A stretch of DNA of 64,000 nucleotides from an uncultured Ruminococcus sp. (GCA_934474025.1 CAKSMF010000001.1:186001-250000); one strand, 5' to 3'. Numbered from the stretch's first letter, positions 50,915 to 60,036 are shown. The notes: generated by a model from the letters alone, not told the origin. Made by a program: numbers and translations.

Positions 50915-51643
50915 AAATATATTGGATTCATCACTATAAGAATTATATGTATAAAATTCTTTAAGGGATTTATTGAGTCTTTTTGCCATAGGTTTGAATG
51001 TACTTGCAGAAATAATACCGCTTACTAATCCACCGATAATTGGAACAGCTTTTCCAAATATTTTTGCAATCTGTTCTTCGCTTATGCGTGTGGCGGATTT
51101 TTTACCCAAAATAATCAATACTTGATTTGCAATTATTTTACTTCCTTGATTTGCAATTGCTTTTTCCTGTAATTTGACAGCAGTTTCATTCAAAACTTTT
51201 TTCAGAAATGCATTTGCCACTTCAACTCCGGAAGCTACTCCTAAAACGACTATCATTACATCTTCCTGAGAAGAATCAAGTTCATTTATATCCTGATAAC
51301 CGTATAAATACATAAGCTTTTGAGCAAGATTAAAGAAATTTGCATAATATTGTATAACATCAGCAGATGAACCGCCAAGCAGTCCGATAAGTCCGCCTGG
51401 CATACCTGATAAAAATGACGCTGTAACAGTAAGCAAAGCTTTAGAATTTATTGTGTTTTTTGCCATTTTTTCTATGAGTTCTATTGGAATTCCGGCTTTT
51501 TTAGTGCCATAAACTAAAGCGTCTTCTATCATTTTATCTGGCACTTTACCTTTAAGTTCTTTTTCAAGAAATTCTTCACGATTGACTTTTACTCCAGGAA
51601 CTTTCATAGCACCGTTTATAATTGGAAGTAATACGCTATCCAT
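50885..51643 (-). CDS. EcsC family protein, C-terminus altered by repeat
   Basis: A 252-residue protein resembling the EcsC family (function unclear; in Bacillus ecsC neighbours an ABC transporter operon). Family features include LSGMPGGLIGLLGGSSADVIQYYANFFNLAQKLMYLYG-like glycine-rich and aromatic blocks (positions 85-125) and VVLGVASGVEVANAFLKK. Two hydrophobic glycine-rich segments suggest membrane association. The last ten residues (FVSIHRAFCP) and stop codon are encoded by repeat copy 3, so the natural C-terminus has probably been replaced. AAAGGAG precedes ATG 51643. It follows coaX by 10 nt. Confidence 0.75.
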   Translation of the reverse strand: MDSVLLPIINGAMKVPGVKVNREEFLEKELKGKVPDKMIEDALVYGTKKAGIPIELIEKMAKNTINSKALLTVTASFLSGMPGGLIGLLGGSSADVIQYYANFFNLAQKLMYLYGYQDINELDSSQEDVMIVVLGVASGVEVANAFLKKVLNETAVKLQEKAIANQGSKIIANQVLIILGKKSATRISEEQIAKIFGKAVPIIGGLVSGIISASTFKPMAKRLNKSLKEFYTYNSYSDESNIFVSIHRAFCP

Positions 51644-51653
51644 AAATTCTCCT

Positions 51654-52433
51654 TTATGCTTTGCGAGTCTTGTTTTTTCTGTAAATAATTGTAAGTCCCT
51701 TTATTAAAAGACTTTTATCAAGAATAATTTCACGTCTGCATAAAGGTACAACTATTTCGGAGAGTCCGCCGGTTGCAACAACTGTACATTTTTCGCCGAG
51801 TTCTTCCTCAATTCGTTGAATAATTCCATCTAATGCACAGGCATTTGAATAAAGCATACCACTTTTCATGCAATCGACAGTATTAGTTCCTATTACTTTT
51901 TCGGGAACTTCAAAGTTTATTTTAGGAAGCTGTGCGGTTTTAGCAGTAAGAGCATTTGTAGCTGTACCCATTCCGGCAATAATAAGACCACCGAGATAAT
52001 TTTTATTTTTGTCTATCGCCGAAACAGTTGTAGCAGTTCCCATATCAATTATAATTTGCGGAATGGGATACTGATTGATAGATGCTACAGCGTCAACAAC
52101 TTGGTCACTTCCGAGCTGTGCCGGATTGTCTATTAGTATATTAAGACCTGTTTTCAGACCCGGACCTACTGTCATAACTTCAATGCCGAAAAGCTTTTTA
52201 ACGGCTGAACTCACTGTTTCAGTAACAGCCGGTACAACAGATGACATAATAGCATCATCTATATCAGTTGTCTGAAAATTGTTCATTTCAAGAATATTTT
52301 TCATAAGTGAAGCGTATTCCGTAGCAGTTGCCTGATGATTGGTTGAAATTCTTTCAAAAAGTACTATATTATTTTTTTCATTTACACAGCCAAAAACTAT
52401 ATTAGTATTTCCGATATCTATTGCTAAAAGCAT
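51654..52433 (-). CDS. coaX: Type III pantothenate kinase
   Basis: A 259-residue ASKHA-fold kinase doing the first step of CoA synthesis. It begins MLLAIDIGNTNIVFG, with GPGLKTGLNI, LGSDQVVDAVA (catalytic Asp) and IIDMGTATTVSAID as the ATP site, then GGLIIAGMGTATNAL. Type III kinases are insensitive to CoA feedback. AGGAGG precedes ATG 52433. coaBC lies 1.1 kb away on the other strand. Confidence 0.96.
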   Translation of the reverse strand: MLLAIDIGNTNIVFGCVNEKNNIVLFERISTNHQATATEYASLMKNILEMNNFQTTDIDDAIMSSVVPAVTETVSSAVKKLFGIEVMTVGPGLKTGLNILIDNPAQLGSDQVVDAVASINQYPIPQIIIDMGTATTVSAIDKNKNYLGGLIIAGMGTATNALTAKTAQLPKINFEVPEKVIGTNTVDCMKSGMLYSNACALDGIIQRIEEELGEKCTVVATGGLSEIVVPLCRREIILDKSLLIKGLTIIYRKNKTRKA

Positions 52434-52519
52434 AATTTCAAGACCTCCTGATTTTTATATAAGTAATTATAGCATATTATCCTTAAAAAATCCATAGTTT
52501 TGATGAAAAATAAATCCAA

Positions 52520-52548
52520 TTGACAAAAAACTCAATATATTGTAGAAT
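52520..52548 (+). promoter_or_regulatory. Promoter of the 52.6-kb small genes and coaBC
   Basis: TTGACA (52520-52525), 17-nt spacer, TAGAAT (52543-52548). Confidence 0.75.
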
Positions 52549-52566
52549 ATTATCGGAGGAATTTAA

Positions 52567-52989
52567 ATGGAAGAAATATTTGTATATGGACTTCTTATGG
52601 GATTCAACAATGAAATAGAAAATTTATATAATGAAAAACTTGACGAACTTTTTTTGAAATATCCTGATAATTCAGATTTTCTTGAATTAGAACTGCTTTG
52701 CGGAAATGTGAAAGAAAGCATGATTTATATAAAAGAACATATAAGTTTCAATGATATAAATATTGAAAACTTTGAAAAGAAATTTATCGAATGTCTCAAA
52801 ATTTTATATAATGACATGAATATAAAGGATTTTTCAGAATTATCATATAAAATATGGAATGTATTACCGGAATATATTTCTCGAAAAGACCCGTTCATAA
52901 TATTATGCTATGCTGGTGATTCGCTTTCATGGGGAGATGAGCTTTCCGCAAAAGAAAACTTTGAAAGGATATTTTCTTATTATGAATGA
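52567..52989 (+). CDS. Unknown small acidic protein A
   Basis: A 140-residue acidic, helical, cytoplasmic protein I do not recognise. TCGGAGGA precedes ATG 52567. Its stop overlaps the start of a truncated copy of protein B, so before the duplication A and B were an overlapping gene pair. The 3' third (from 52798) is repeated exactly 288 bp downstream. Small overlapping acidic genes of this kind resemble immunity-type proteins of polymorphic toxin loci, but no toxin is seen, so that is speculative. Confidence 0.6.
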   Translation: MEEIFVYGLLMGFNNEIENLYNEKLDELFLKYPDNSDFLELELLCGNVKESMIYIKEHISFNDINIENFEKKFIECLKILYNDMNIKDFSELSYKIWNVLPEYISRKDPFIILCYAGDSLSWGDELSAKENFERIFSYYE

Positions 52990-53086
52990 AAAGTTAAAAA
53001 TATGGCTTGAAGACAATAAGGAATTGTTTTCTGAAAACGGCATAAAAACTATCAGTAAATACGAAAATGAAAATTCTTTTGTCTGA
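52982..53086 (+). pseudogene. Truncated first copy of gene B
   Basis: ATG 52982 opens the first 32 codons of protein B, then the duplication junction adds two codons and a TGA at 53084-53086. The 34-residue product lacks most of the protein. Confidence 0.75.
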
Positions 53087-53277
53087 AAATTTTATATAAT
53101 GACATGAATATAAAGGATTTTTCAGAATTATCATATAAAATATGGAATGTATTACCGGAATATATTTCTCGAAAAGACCCGTTCATAATATTATGCTATG
53201 CTGGTGATTCGCTTTCATGGGGAGATGAGCTTTCCGCAAAAGAAAACTTTGAAAGGATATTTTCTTATTATGAATGA
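53087..53277 (+). pseudogene. Partial second copy of gene A (3' end)
   Basis: This open stretch repeats the last 63 codons of gene A and its stop. It lacks the original start; an internal ATG at 53104 has no good ribosome site. Confidence 0.7.
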
Positions 53278-53557
53278 AAAGTTAAAAATATGGCTTGAAG
53301 ACAATAAGGAATTGTTTTCTGAAAACGGCATAAAAACTATCAGTAAATACGAAAATGAAAATTCTTTAGTAGTACAGCATGAGACAGATTTATATATAGG
53401 AGAGATTTCAGCAAATAATGACGGTTTTACCGATACAGAAATAATTGAAATAAAATCAGGTGAACTGGTATTTTGTATGCATTGTAATGCTCACGCTGAT
53501 ATAGAAATAAGTCCGATGCTTGATATGTATATGAATTTTATAAAAAGGAGACTATAA
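53270..53557 (+). CDS. Unknown small protein B (TriTu-like immunity candidate)
   Basis: A 95-residue protein from ATG 53270. It begins MNEKLKIWLEDNKELFSENG and later has VVQHETDLYIGEISANNDG, a pattern (N-terminal WLxxNKE helix, then a short beta region responding with YIGxI) that reminds me of TriTu-type immunity proteins; confidence in that is low. GAAAGGA lies 13 nt upstream. It is 4 nt before coaBC. A longer in-frame start at 53198 is inside the duplicated A fragment and is rejected. Confidence 0.6.
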   Translation: MNEKLKIWLEDNKELFSENGIKTISKYENENSLVVQHETDLYIGEISANNDGFTDTEIIEIKSGELVFCMHCNAHADIEISPMLDMYMNFIKRRL

Positions 53558-53561
53558 TAAT

Positions 53562-54767
53562 ATGCTTACTGGAAAAACAGTATTGTTAGGAGTATCAGGC
53601 TCTATAGCAGTATACAAAATATGCAACCTTGCAAGAATGTTGACTAAACTCGGAGCAGAAGTTCATGTTGCAATGACACCTAATTCAACGAATTTTGTAC
53701 ACCCGTTGACATTTGAAACCCTTACACAGCATAAGTGCCTTATAGATACTTTTGACAGAAACTTTGAATATAGTGTTGAACACGTTTCAATAGCAAAAAA
53801 GGCAGATGTTGTAATGATTGCTCCGGCTTCTGCAAATGTTATCGGAAAAATTGCCAATGGAATAGCTGATGATATGCTTACAACAACGGTTATGGCTTGT
53901 ACCTGTAAAAAAATTATATCTCCAGCCATGAATCATAATATGTTTCATAATCCCATTGTGCAGGATAATATTGAAAAGCTTAAAAGATTCGGTTATGAAA
54001 TAGTAGAGCCTGTTCACGGAATGCTTGCCAATCGTGATATGGGTGACGGTAAACTTCCGGACGAGGAAACGCTTCTTGAATATATAATACGTGAAATAGC
54101 TTTTGAAAAGGACTTGCAGGGAAAAAAGATTCTTGTTACAGCCGGTGCAACTCGTGAAAATATTGACCCTGTACGTTTTATAACTAATCATTCAAGCGGA
54201 AAAATGGGATTTGCCATTGCTAAAAATGCTATGCTCAGGGGGGCTGATGTAACTGTTATTGCGGGACACACTGAAGTAAAACCGCCTATGTTTGTAAACG
54301 TTATAAAAGCTGAATCCGCTGAGGAAATGTTTCAGAGAGTAACGGAACGTCAGGAAGAATTTGATATAATTATAAAATCTGCTGCTGTTGCGGATTATAC
54401 TCCGGTATCAATGGCAGACAACAAAATAAAAAAATCAGATAGCAATATGAGTATTCTTCTTAAACGTACAAAAGATATTCTCAAGTATTTAGGAGAACAT
54501 AAACCGGATAATCAAATTATATGCGGTTTTTCTATGGAAACAGAAAATATGCTTGAAAATTCAAAAAAGAAACTTTATTCAAAAAATTGTGATATGATTT
54601 GTGCTAATTCCCTTAAAACTGCCGGAGCAGGATTCGGAACAGATACTAATATTGTTACACTTATAACTAAAAACAACACAGAACAGCTTGAAATAATGTC
54701 AAAAGATGAAGTAGCAGGAGTTATTCTGACACGTCTTAAAGAATTAAGTGAACATTTGACAAATTGA
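53562..54767 (+). CDS. coaBC: Phosphopantothenoylcysteine synthetase/decarboxylase
   Basis: A 401-residue bifunctional enzyme of CoA synthesis. N-terminal CoaC flavoprotein: VLLGVSGSIAVYK, EHVSIAKKADV (catalytic His), PASANVIGKIANGIADDML, ISPAMNHNMF. C-terminal CoaB: KKILVTAGATRENIDPVRFITN, then KSAAVADYTPV and the KxKK-type NKIKKSD. AAAAGGAG precedes ATG 53562. Confidence 0.96.
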   Translation: MLTGKTVLLGVSGSIAVYKICNLARMLTKLGAEVHVAMTPNSTNFVHPLTFETLTQHKCLIDTFDRNFEYSVEHVSIAKKADVVMIAPASANVIGKIANGIADDMLTTTVMACTCKKIISPAMNHNMFHNPIVQDNIEKLKRFGYEIVEPVHGMLANRDMGDGKLPDEETLLEYIIREIAFEKDLQGKKILVTAGATRENIDPVRFITNHSSGKMGFAIAKNAMLRGADVTVIAGHTEVKPPMFVNVIKAESAEEMFQRVTERQEEFDIIIKSAAVADYTPVSMADNKIKKSDSNMSILLKRTKDILKYLGEHKPDNQIICGFSMETENMLENSKKKLYSKNCDMICANSLKTAGAGFGTDTNIVTLITKNNTEQLEIMSKDEVAGVILTRLKELSEHLTN

Positions 54768-54784
54768 CAAATATATGATATTCT
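54756..54784 (+). promoter_or_regulatory. aroC promoter
   Basis: TTGACA (54756-54761), 17-nt spacer, TATTCT (54779-54784). The -35 box overlaps the coaBC 3' end; a second TTGACA at 54764 has no matching -10. Confidence 0.7.
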
Positions 54785-54835
54785 ATAGATGTTATAAAAA
54801 TAAAACATATTATGAATTCGCAGGAGATGATTTTA

Positions 54836-55930
54836 TTGAAAAATACATTTGGTTCAAGTGTTGCTGTTACTATTTTCGGTGAAAGTCATGGCAATATGAT
54901 TGGGGCAGTACTTGACGGTTTAGCTCCCGGAATTGATGTTGATGAAGATTTCATAGCGTCGCAAATGGAATTGAGAAAATCAGTTGGTTCATTATCGACT
55001 GCAAGGCGTGAGGCTGATGAAGTCAAGATTGTTAGCGGAGTTTTCAACGGAAAAACTACAGGTACGCCTATTACTCTTATAATACAGAATAATGATACTC
55101 GCAGTAAGGATTATGGAGAACTTGCTTATAAAGCACGTCCGGGTCATGCAGATTATACAGCACAGATGAAATATCATGGATTTCAGGATTTCAGAGGTGG
55201 CGGACACTTTTCAGGAAGAATAACCGCAGGTTTGGTTGCTTCCGGAGCAATTGCTATAAATGCTCTCAGAAAAAAAGGTATTTATATAGGTACACATATA
55301 CTTTCCTGTGCCGGAGTAAATGACAGAAAATTCAATGATATAAAAAATGACATTGATATTCTTAGTGGACTTGAATTTGCTGTACTGGACGATTCTGCTA
55401 AGCAGTCTATGACTGATAAAATAGCGTCTGCCCGAAATGACGGCGACAGTGTTGGCGGTTGTCTCGAAACTGCTGTAATAGGTTTTCCGGCAGGTGTCGG
55501 TGAACCGTGGTTTGATACTATTGAAGGAGTACTTGCTCATATACTTTTCAGTGTACCGGCAGTAAAGGGAGTAGAGTTCGGTGACGGATTCGATTTTGCT
55601 GAAATGTCTGGAAGTACAGCTAATGATGCTTATTATTCAGATAATGGGACTGTATACACAAAAACTAATCATAACGGCGGAGTTTTAGGCGGTATAACTA
55701 ACGGTATGCCTATAATTTTCCGTACTGCTGTTAAACCTACTCCGTCAATCTATAAGGAGCAGGATACAATTGATCTTAAAACCATGCAGGACACAAAATT
55801 ACAAATAAAAGGTCGTCATGACCCTGCTATAATTCATCGTGCAAGAGTCGTCATTGATAGCGTGACTGCACTTGTGCTTTGTGACCAGCTTGCACTCAGA
55901 TATGGTACAGATTGGATTTCAGAAAATTAA
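54836..55930 (+). CDS. aroC: Chorismate synthase
   Basis: A 364-residue FMN-dependent enzyme making chorismate from EPSP. It begins KNTFGSSVAVTIFGESHG, with RREADEVKIVSG, RPGHADYTAQMKYHGFQDFRGGGHFSGR and the late GRHDPAIIHRA block. I choose TTG 54836, ten bases after GGAG, because the family start is there; in-frame ATGs at 54812 and 54827 lie before or on the ribosome site. Chorismate feeds the trp operon and folate. Confidence 0.95.
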   Translation: MKNTFGSSVAVTIFGESHGNMIGAVLDGLAPGIDVDEDFIASQMELRKSVGSLSTARREADEVKIVSGVFNGKTTGTPITLIIQNNDTRSKDYGELAYKARPGHADYTAQMKYHGFQDFRGGGHFSGRITAGLVASGAIAINALRKKGIYIGTHILSCAGVNDRKFNDIKNDIDILSGLEFAVLDDSAKQSMTDKIASARNDGDSVGGCLETAVIGFPAGVGEPWFDTIEGVLAHILFSVPAVKGVEFGDGFDFAEMSGSTANDAYYSDNGTVYTKTNHNGGVLGGITNGMPIIFRTAVKPTPSIYKEQDTIDLKTMQDTKLQIKGRHDPAIIHRARVVIDSVTALVLCDQLALRYGTDWISEN

Positions 55931-56050
55931 AAATTATTATTGGGGATAAAATAATTATCAGTAGTGGACGAAAAAAACAATATTTTCGTGTTTCGTAAAA
56001 TCATCGAATATGGATTATATAAAAATAAATTAAAAAGGAAGTTTTTTATT

Positions 56051-57079
56051 ATGGCTATGAATATCATCAGGGAGTTACCCCACCCGACAGAAATTAAATC
56101 TGCTCATGTTCTTTCACAGGAACTTATTGACATAAAAGCTAAGCGTGATGAAGAAATCAAGGATATTTTCAGTGGAAAATCCAATAAATTCATTCTTATT
56201 ATAGGACCTTGTTCAGCAGACAGAGAGGACAGCGTTCTTGATTACATTACACGTTTAAGAGAAGTACAGGAAAAAGTAAAAGATAAGATTTTCATGATTC
56301 CGAGAATATACACCGGAAAACCTCGTACAACCGGTGACGGTTATAAGGGAATGTTGCACCAGCCTGACCCTACAGGTATGCCTGACCTTAAAAGCGGTAT
56401 CATTGCAGTAAGACAATTACACATGAAAGCTCTTGCTGAAACAGGTTTTTCATGTGCTGATGAAATGCTTTATCCTGAAAATTACAGTTATCTTGATGAC
56501 CTTCTTTCATATATTGCAATAGGAGCTCGTTCCGTAGAAAATCAACAGCACAGACTTGTTTCAAGCGGAGTAACTATTCCGGTAGGTATGAAGAATCCTA
56601 CTTCCGGAGACATTTCCGTAATGATGAATTCCATTACTGCTGCACAACATGCACACGCATTTATTTACAGAGGCTGTGAAGCAAAGAGCGACGGAAATCC
56701 TTATGCACACGCTATATTACGTGGCTACGTTGATGACAGAGGAAATTCTTTCCCTAACTATCACTATGAGGATTTAATAAGACTTTCTGATACTTATGCA
56801 CAGAAAAAACTTCTCAATCCTGCACTTATCGTTGATACTAATCATTCAAATTCCAGCAAGCAGTACAATGAACAGATTAGAATTGCTAAGGAAATACTTC
56901 ACAGTATGCGTCATAGTAATGATATTAAAAAGCTTGTCAAAGGTCTCATGATTGAAAGCTACATTGAGGACGGTTGCCAGAAGATTGGCGAGAATATTTA
57001 TGGTAAATCCATTACAGACCCGTGTCTTGGCTGGGAAAAATCTGAAAAACTCATATATGATATTGCAGAACAGCTTTAA
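56051..57079 (+). CDS. aroF: DAHP synthase, AroG/AroF type
   Basis: A 342-residue class I 3-deoxy-7-phosphoheptulonate synthase, first step of the shikimate pathway. Motifs: LIIGPCSADRED, MIPRIYTGKPRTTGDGYKG, SCADEMLYPENYSYLDDLLSY-like block, ARSVENQQHR, GMKNPTSGD, FIYRGCEAK and VDTNHSNSSKQ with metal ligands. The AroAI-alpha type is normally feedback-inhibited by an aromatic amino acid. ATG 56051 has AAGGAAG; the frame runs upstream to 55964 without similarity. Confidence 0.95.
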   Translation: MAMNIIRELPHPTEIKSAHVLSQELIDIKAKRDEEIKDIFSGKSNKFILIIGPCSADREDSVLDYITRLREVQEKVKDKIFMIPRIYTGKPRTTGDGYKGMLHQPDPTGMPDLKSGIIAVRQLHMKALAETGFSCADEMLYPENYSYLDDLLSYIAIGARSVENQQHRLVSSGVTIPVGMKNPTSGDISVMMNSITAAQHAHAFIYRGCEAKSDGNPYAHAILRGYVDDRGNSFPNYHYEDLIRLSDTYAQKKLLNPALIVDTNHSNSSKQYNEQIRIAKEILHSMRHSNDIKKLVKGLMIESYIEDGCQKIGENIYGKSITDPCLGWEKSEKLIYDIAEQL

Positions 57080-57241
57080 TAAACATTAACAGGAATGTTT
57101 CCGCCTCTATAGGTGGTGAGATGAATTGTAAATCAGAAACTCAACATCAATGGAGCGGATATAAATCGGTATATGAAGAAAATCACAGTCAAATATGCAT
57201 TTATTTGTAGTTTCTGTGAGATTACCAACTATAAATTGAAA
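57075..57241 (+). repeat. Dispersed TTGAAA-tailed repeat, copy 4
   Basis: The head TTTAATAAACATTAACA overlaps the aroF stop codon. Then CCTCTATAGG, GATGAATTGTAAAT, a core GGAGCGGATATAAATCGGTAT, a stem-forming middle and the tail ATAAATTGAAAT. Head and centre match the reversed copy at 63816-63968; the middle is divergent. Confidence 0.75.
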
Positions 57242-57252
57242 TAATCAAATAC

Positions 57253-57287
57253 AAAAAAAGCACACCAATAGTGGTGTGCTTTTTTTA
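57253..57287. terminator. Bidirectional terminator between aroF and asnA
   Basis: AAGCACACCA pairs with TGGTGTGCTT around a 4-base loop with long A and T runs at each side. Confidence 0.9.
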
Positions 57288-58301
57288 TTAAAGAAGAATT
57301 ATACCATTTTCGGCACATTTTGAAATCATTTCGTCACTCCAGATAGAAGACTGTACTTCACCAATATGTGCTTTTTCAAGTAAGAACATACAAAGTCTTG
57401 ACTGACCTATTCCACCGCCTATGGTTAATGGAAGTGTACCATTAGCAATCATTTTATGATAATCATATTTCATGCGGTCTTCTGTACCTGTTTCGGCGAG
57501 TTGTTTTTTAAGTGAAGTTTCATCTACACGGATACCCATTGAAGAAATTTCAAGAGCATTGTCAAGAACTTCGTCCCATACGAAAATATCACCATTAAGT
57601 GACCAGTCATCATAGTCAGGAGCTCTGCCATCATGTTTCTGACCGCTTGCGAGAAGTCCGCCAATCTGCATTATGAAAACAGTTTTGTGTTCTTTTGTGA
57701 TGAGACGTTCACGTTCCTTTGGAGTCTTGTCAGGGAACATATCTTCAAGTTCCTGAGTTGTAATAAAGAATACATCTTCACAAACGTTTCCGGCAATTGC
57801 AGGATAACGTAAACCTACTTTTCTTTTTACATATGAAACGGCTTTAACAACGCTTTTAACGGTTTCTTTGAGATAGTCAATGTTTCTCTGTTCACGAGTG
57901 ATAACCTTTTCCCAGTCCCACTGGTCAACGAAAATTGAATGAGTATTGTCTGTATCATCATCACGGCGGATAGCATTCATATCAGTATAAATGCCTTCAT
58001 TTGGCTGATAGCCGTAACGATAAAGTGCCATTCTTTTCCACTTTGCGAGTGACTGAACAACTTCTGCTTCACTTTCATTGATTTCTTTAATAGTGAAATC
58101 TACTTTTCTTTCAACACCGTTAAGGTCGTCATTTATACCACTGCCTTTTTTTACGATAAGAGGAGCGGATACACGGTCAAGAGTAAGAGCAAATGAAAGT
58201 GCCTGCTGAAAAACGTCCTTAATGTACTTGATAGCGTGTTGAGTTTCTCTGAGAGTGAGGGCGGATTTATAACCCTCTGGAATATACAGCGATTTTGACA
58301 T
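57288..58301 (-). CDS. asnA: Aspartate-ammonia ligase
   Basis: A 337-residue ammonia-dependent asparagine synthetase, related to class II tRNA synthetases. It begins MSKSLYIPEGYKSALTLRETQ and has LDRVSAPLIVKKGSGINDDLNG, SIFVDQWDWEK and the C-terminal GGGIGQSRLCMFLLEK. AAAGGAATG precedes ATG 58301. It lies downstream of asnS, so the Asn T-box should control both asparagine supply and charging. Confidence 0.96.
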   Translation of the reverse strand: MSKSLYIPEGYKSALTLRETQHAIKYIKDVFQQALSFALTLDRVSAPLIVKKGSGINDDLNGVERKVDFTIKEINESEAEVVQSLAKWKRMALYRYGYQPNEGIYTDMNAIRRDDDTDNTHSIFVDQWDWEKVITREQRNIDYLKETVKSVVKAVSYVKRKVGLRYPAIAGNVCEDVFFITTQELEDMFPDKTPKERERLITKEHKTVFIMQIGGLLASGQKHDGRAPDYDDWSLNGDIFVWDEVLDNALEISSMGIRVDETSLKKQLAETGTEDRMKYDYHKMIANGTLPLTIGGGIGQSRLCMFLLEKAHIGEVQSSIWSDEMISKCAENGIILL

Positions 58302-58395
58302 AAAAATATCATTCCTTTACTATTTATTTAATCAGGAAACAGCGTCATTGATGTTTCCTGATGCTGTCATATTATATGCCGAATGGAAATTTTAA

Positions 58396-59766
58396 TTATC
58401 TGATACTGCCGACAGTTCTTGGATAGAGGATTACGTCACGGATATTAGACATACCTGTTGTATACATGATAAGTCTTTCAAAACCTAATCCAAAACCGCC
58501 GTGAGGTACAGAACCATATTTTCTCAAATCAAGGTAATCTGAATAGAGGTCAAGATTCATATTTCTTTCTTTCATAGCAGAAACAAGTTTATCATAATCT
58601 GCTTCACGCTCACTGCCACCGATTATTTCGCCAACTCCTGGAACAAGGAGGTCAACAGCAGCAACAGTTTTTCCGTCTGGATTTTGTTTCATATAGAAAG
58701 ACTTTATTTCCTTTGGATAATCTGTAACAAAAACAGCTTTTTTGAATACTTTTTCAGCAATATATCTTTCGTGTTCTGTCTGGAGGTCACAGCCCCATTC
58801 AACAGGATATACGAAATTTTCACCTGATTCTTGTAAAAGCTTTATTGCTTCTGTGTAAGTCACTCTGCCGAAATCGTGGGAAATGAGTTCTTCAAGACGA
58901 GCAACAAGACCCTTTTCAAAGTGAGCATCAAAGAATTTCATATCATCAGGACAAGTGTCAAGAAGTTCACGGATAACTGTTTTAAGCATATCTTCGGCAA
59001 TTTCTATAACGTCCGGAAGTTCAGCAAAAGCTACTTCCGGTTCAATGTGCCAGAATTCAGCTAAGTGCTTTGGAGTATTACTGTTTTCTGCTCTGAAACT
59101 TGGACCAAATGTATAAATTTTACCCATAGCCATAGCAGCTACTTCACCTTCGAGCTGTCCTGAAACGGATAAACCTGCACGTCTTCCAAAGAAATCATTT
59201 TCATAATAATCTTCTTCGTTTTTGTATTCGTTTGAATATCCGATAGTTGTAACATTGAACATTTCGCCAGCACCCTCGCAATCGCTACCGGTTATAAGAG
59301 GAGTGTTTACATATACATAGTTATTTTTCTGGAAATACTTGTGTATAGCCTGTGCGAGTACTGAACGGACTCTCCATACAGCATTGAAAGTATTTGTACG
59401 ACCTCTGAGGTGTGGCATTGAACGGAGATATTCCATTGAACAGCCTTTTTTCTGTAACGGATAATCTGCCGGACATATTCCTAAAATTTCCACGCCGGAC
59501 GGAAGAACATTAATTTCAACAGTATTGTTTCTTCCCTCAACCAATGTACCAGTTATTTTTACAGAAGTTCCTACACGTGGTTCTTTGTAATCAGAATCGG
59601 CAGATTTATCAACTACTACTTGAATGTTTTTAAGTGAAGTACCGTCATTTACTTCAACGAATGCAACACTTTTAGAGTTTCTTGAAGTACGCACCCAACC
59701 GCAAACGGTAACTTCTTGATTTTCGGCTTTAGTGTTGAGGAGTACTTTAATATCAGTATGTTTCAT
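58396..59766 (-). CDS. asnS: Asparaginyl-tRNA synthetase
   Basis: A 456-residue class IIb synthetase. An N-terminal OB fold (VTVCGWVRTSRNSKSVAFVE) binds the anticodon; the catalytic domain has FRAENSNTPKHLAEFWHIEPE (motif 2 region) and GFGLGFERLIMY (motif 3 arginine). ATG 59766 has GAAAGGAAC; the frame upstream enters the terminator and is rejected. It is the first gene behind the T-box. Confidence 0.96.
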   Translation of the reverse strand: MKHTDIKVLLNTKAENQEVTVCGWVRTSRNSKSVAFVEVNDGTSLKNIQVVVDKSADSDYKEPRVGTSVKITGTLVEGRNNTVEINVLPSGVEILGICPADYPLQKKGCSMEYLRSMPHLRGRTNTFNAVWRVRSVLAQAIHKYFQKNNYVYVNTPLITGSDCEGAGEMFNVTTIGYSNEYKNEEDYYENDFFGRRAGLSVSGQLEGEVAAMAMGKIYTFGPSFRAENSNTPKHLAEFWHIEPEVAFAELPDVIEIAEDMLKTVIRELLDTCPDDMKFFDAHFEKGLVARLEELISHDFGRVTYTEAIKLLQESGENFVYPVEWGCDLQTEHERYIAEKVFKKAVFVTDYPKEIKSFYMKQNPDGKTVAAVDLLVPGVGEIIGGSEREADYDKLVSAMKERNMNLDLYSDYLDLRKYGSVPHGGFGLGFERLIMYTTGMSNIRDVILYPRTVGSIR

Positions 59767-59786
59767 AAAAAAAGTTCCTTTCTTAA

Positions 59787-59820
59787 TAAAAAATCCGTCC
59801 TGCAAAAAATACAGGACGGG
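59787..59820 (-). terminator. Regulated terminator of the asnS T-box
   Basis: Minus strand CCGTCCTG pairs with CAGGACGG, then ATTTTTTATT. Confidence 0.88.
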
Positions 59821-60036
59821 AAAAAATTTCTCGTGGTACCACCTGAATTACTGTTCAAAAAAACAGTCACTCTTGCCGTTTAACGCACGGAAAACGTTTC
59901 ACCTACTTGCCGTAAGGCTTTCAGGTCACTGCTCGGGAGTGTTATTCGCATGGCTTCTGATATGCGGATTTCAGCAACTTCCGCACTCTCTGGGAACGTC
60001 CGACCATGTTACTTGTCTCTGTCAAAGCATTTACTG
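59787..60036 (-). promoter_or_regulatory. T-box riboswitch, Asn specifier
   Basis: The minus strand has CAGAGAGTGCGG, then GCGAATAACACTCCCGAG, placing AAC (59943-59941) in the specifier position for tRNA-Asn, and later AGGTGGTACCACG as the T-box. The terminator and asnS follow. Low charged tRNA-Asn should activate asnS-asnA. Confidence 0.93.

Larger units (their letters stand above)
52798..53367 (+). repeat. 288-bp tandem duplication
   Basis: The 282 bases 52798-53079 reappear without visible change at 53086-53367, offset 288. The junction carries six bases (TGTCTG) that do not continue protein B and resemble the bases just before 52798. The event duplicated the 3' part of gene A and the 5' part of gene B. 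Sequence identity suggests it is recent, or an assembly artefact. Confidence 0.9.
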
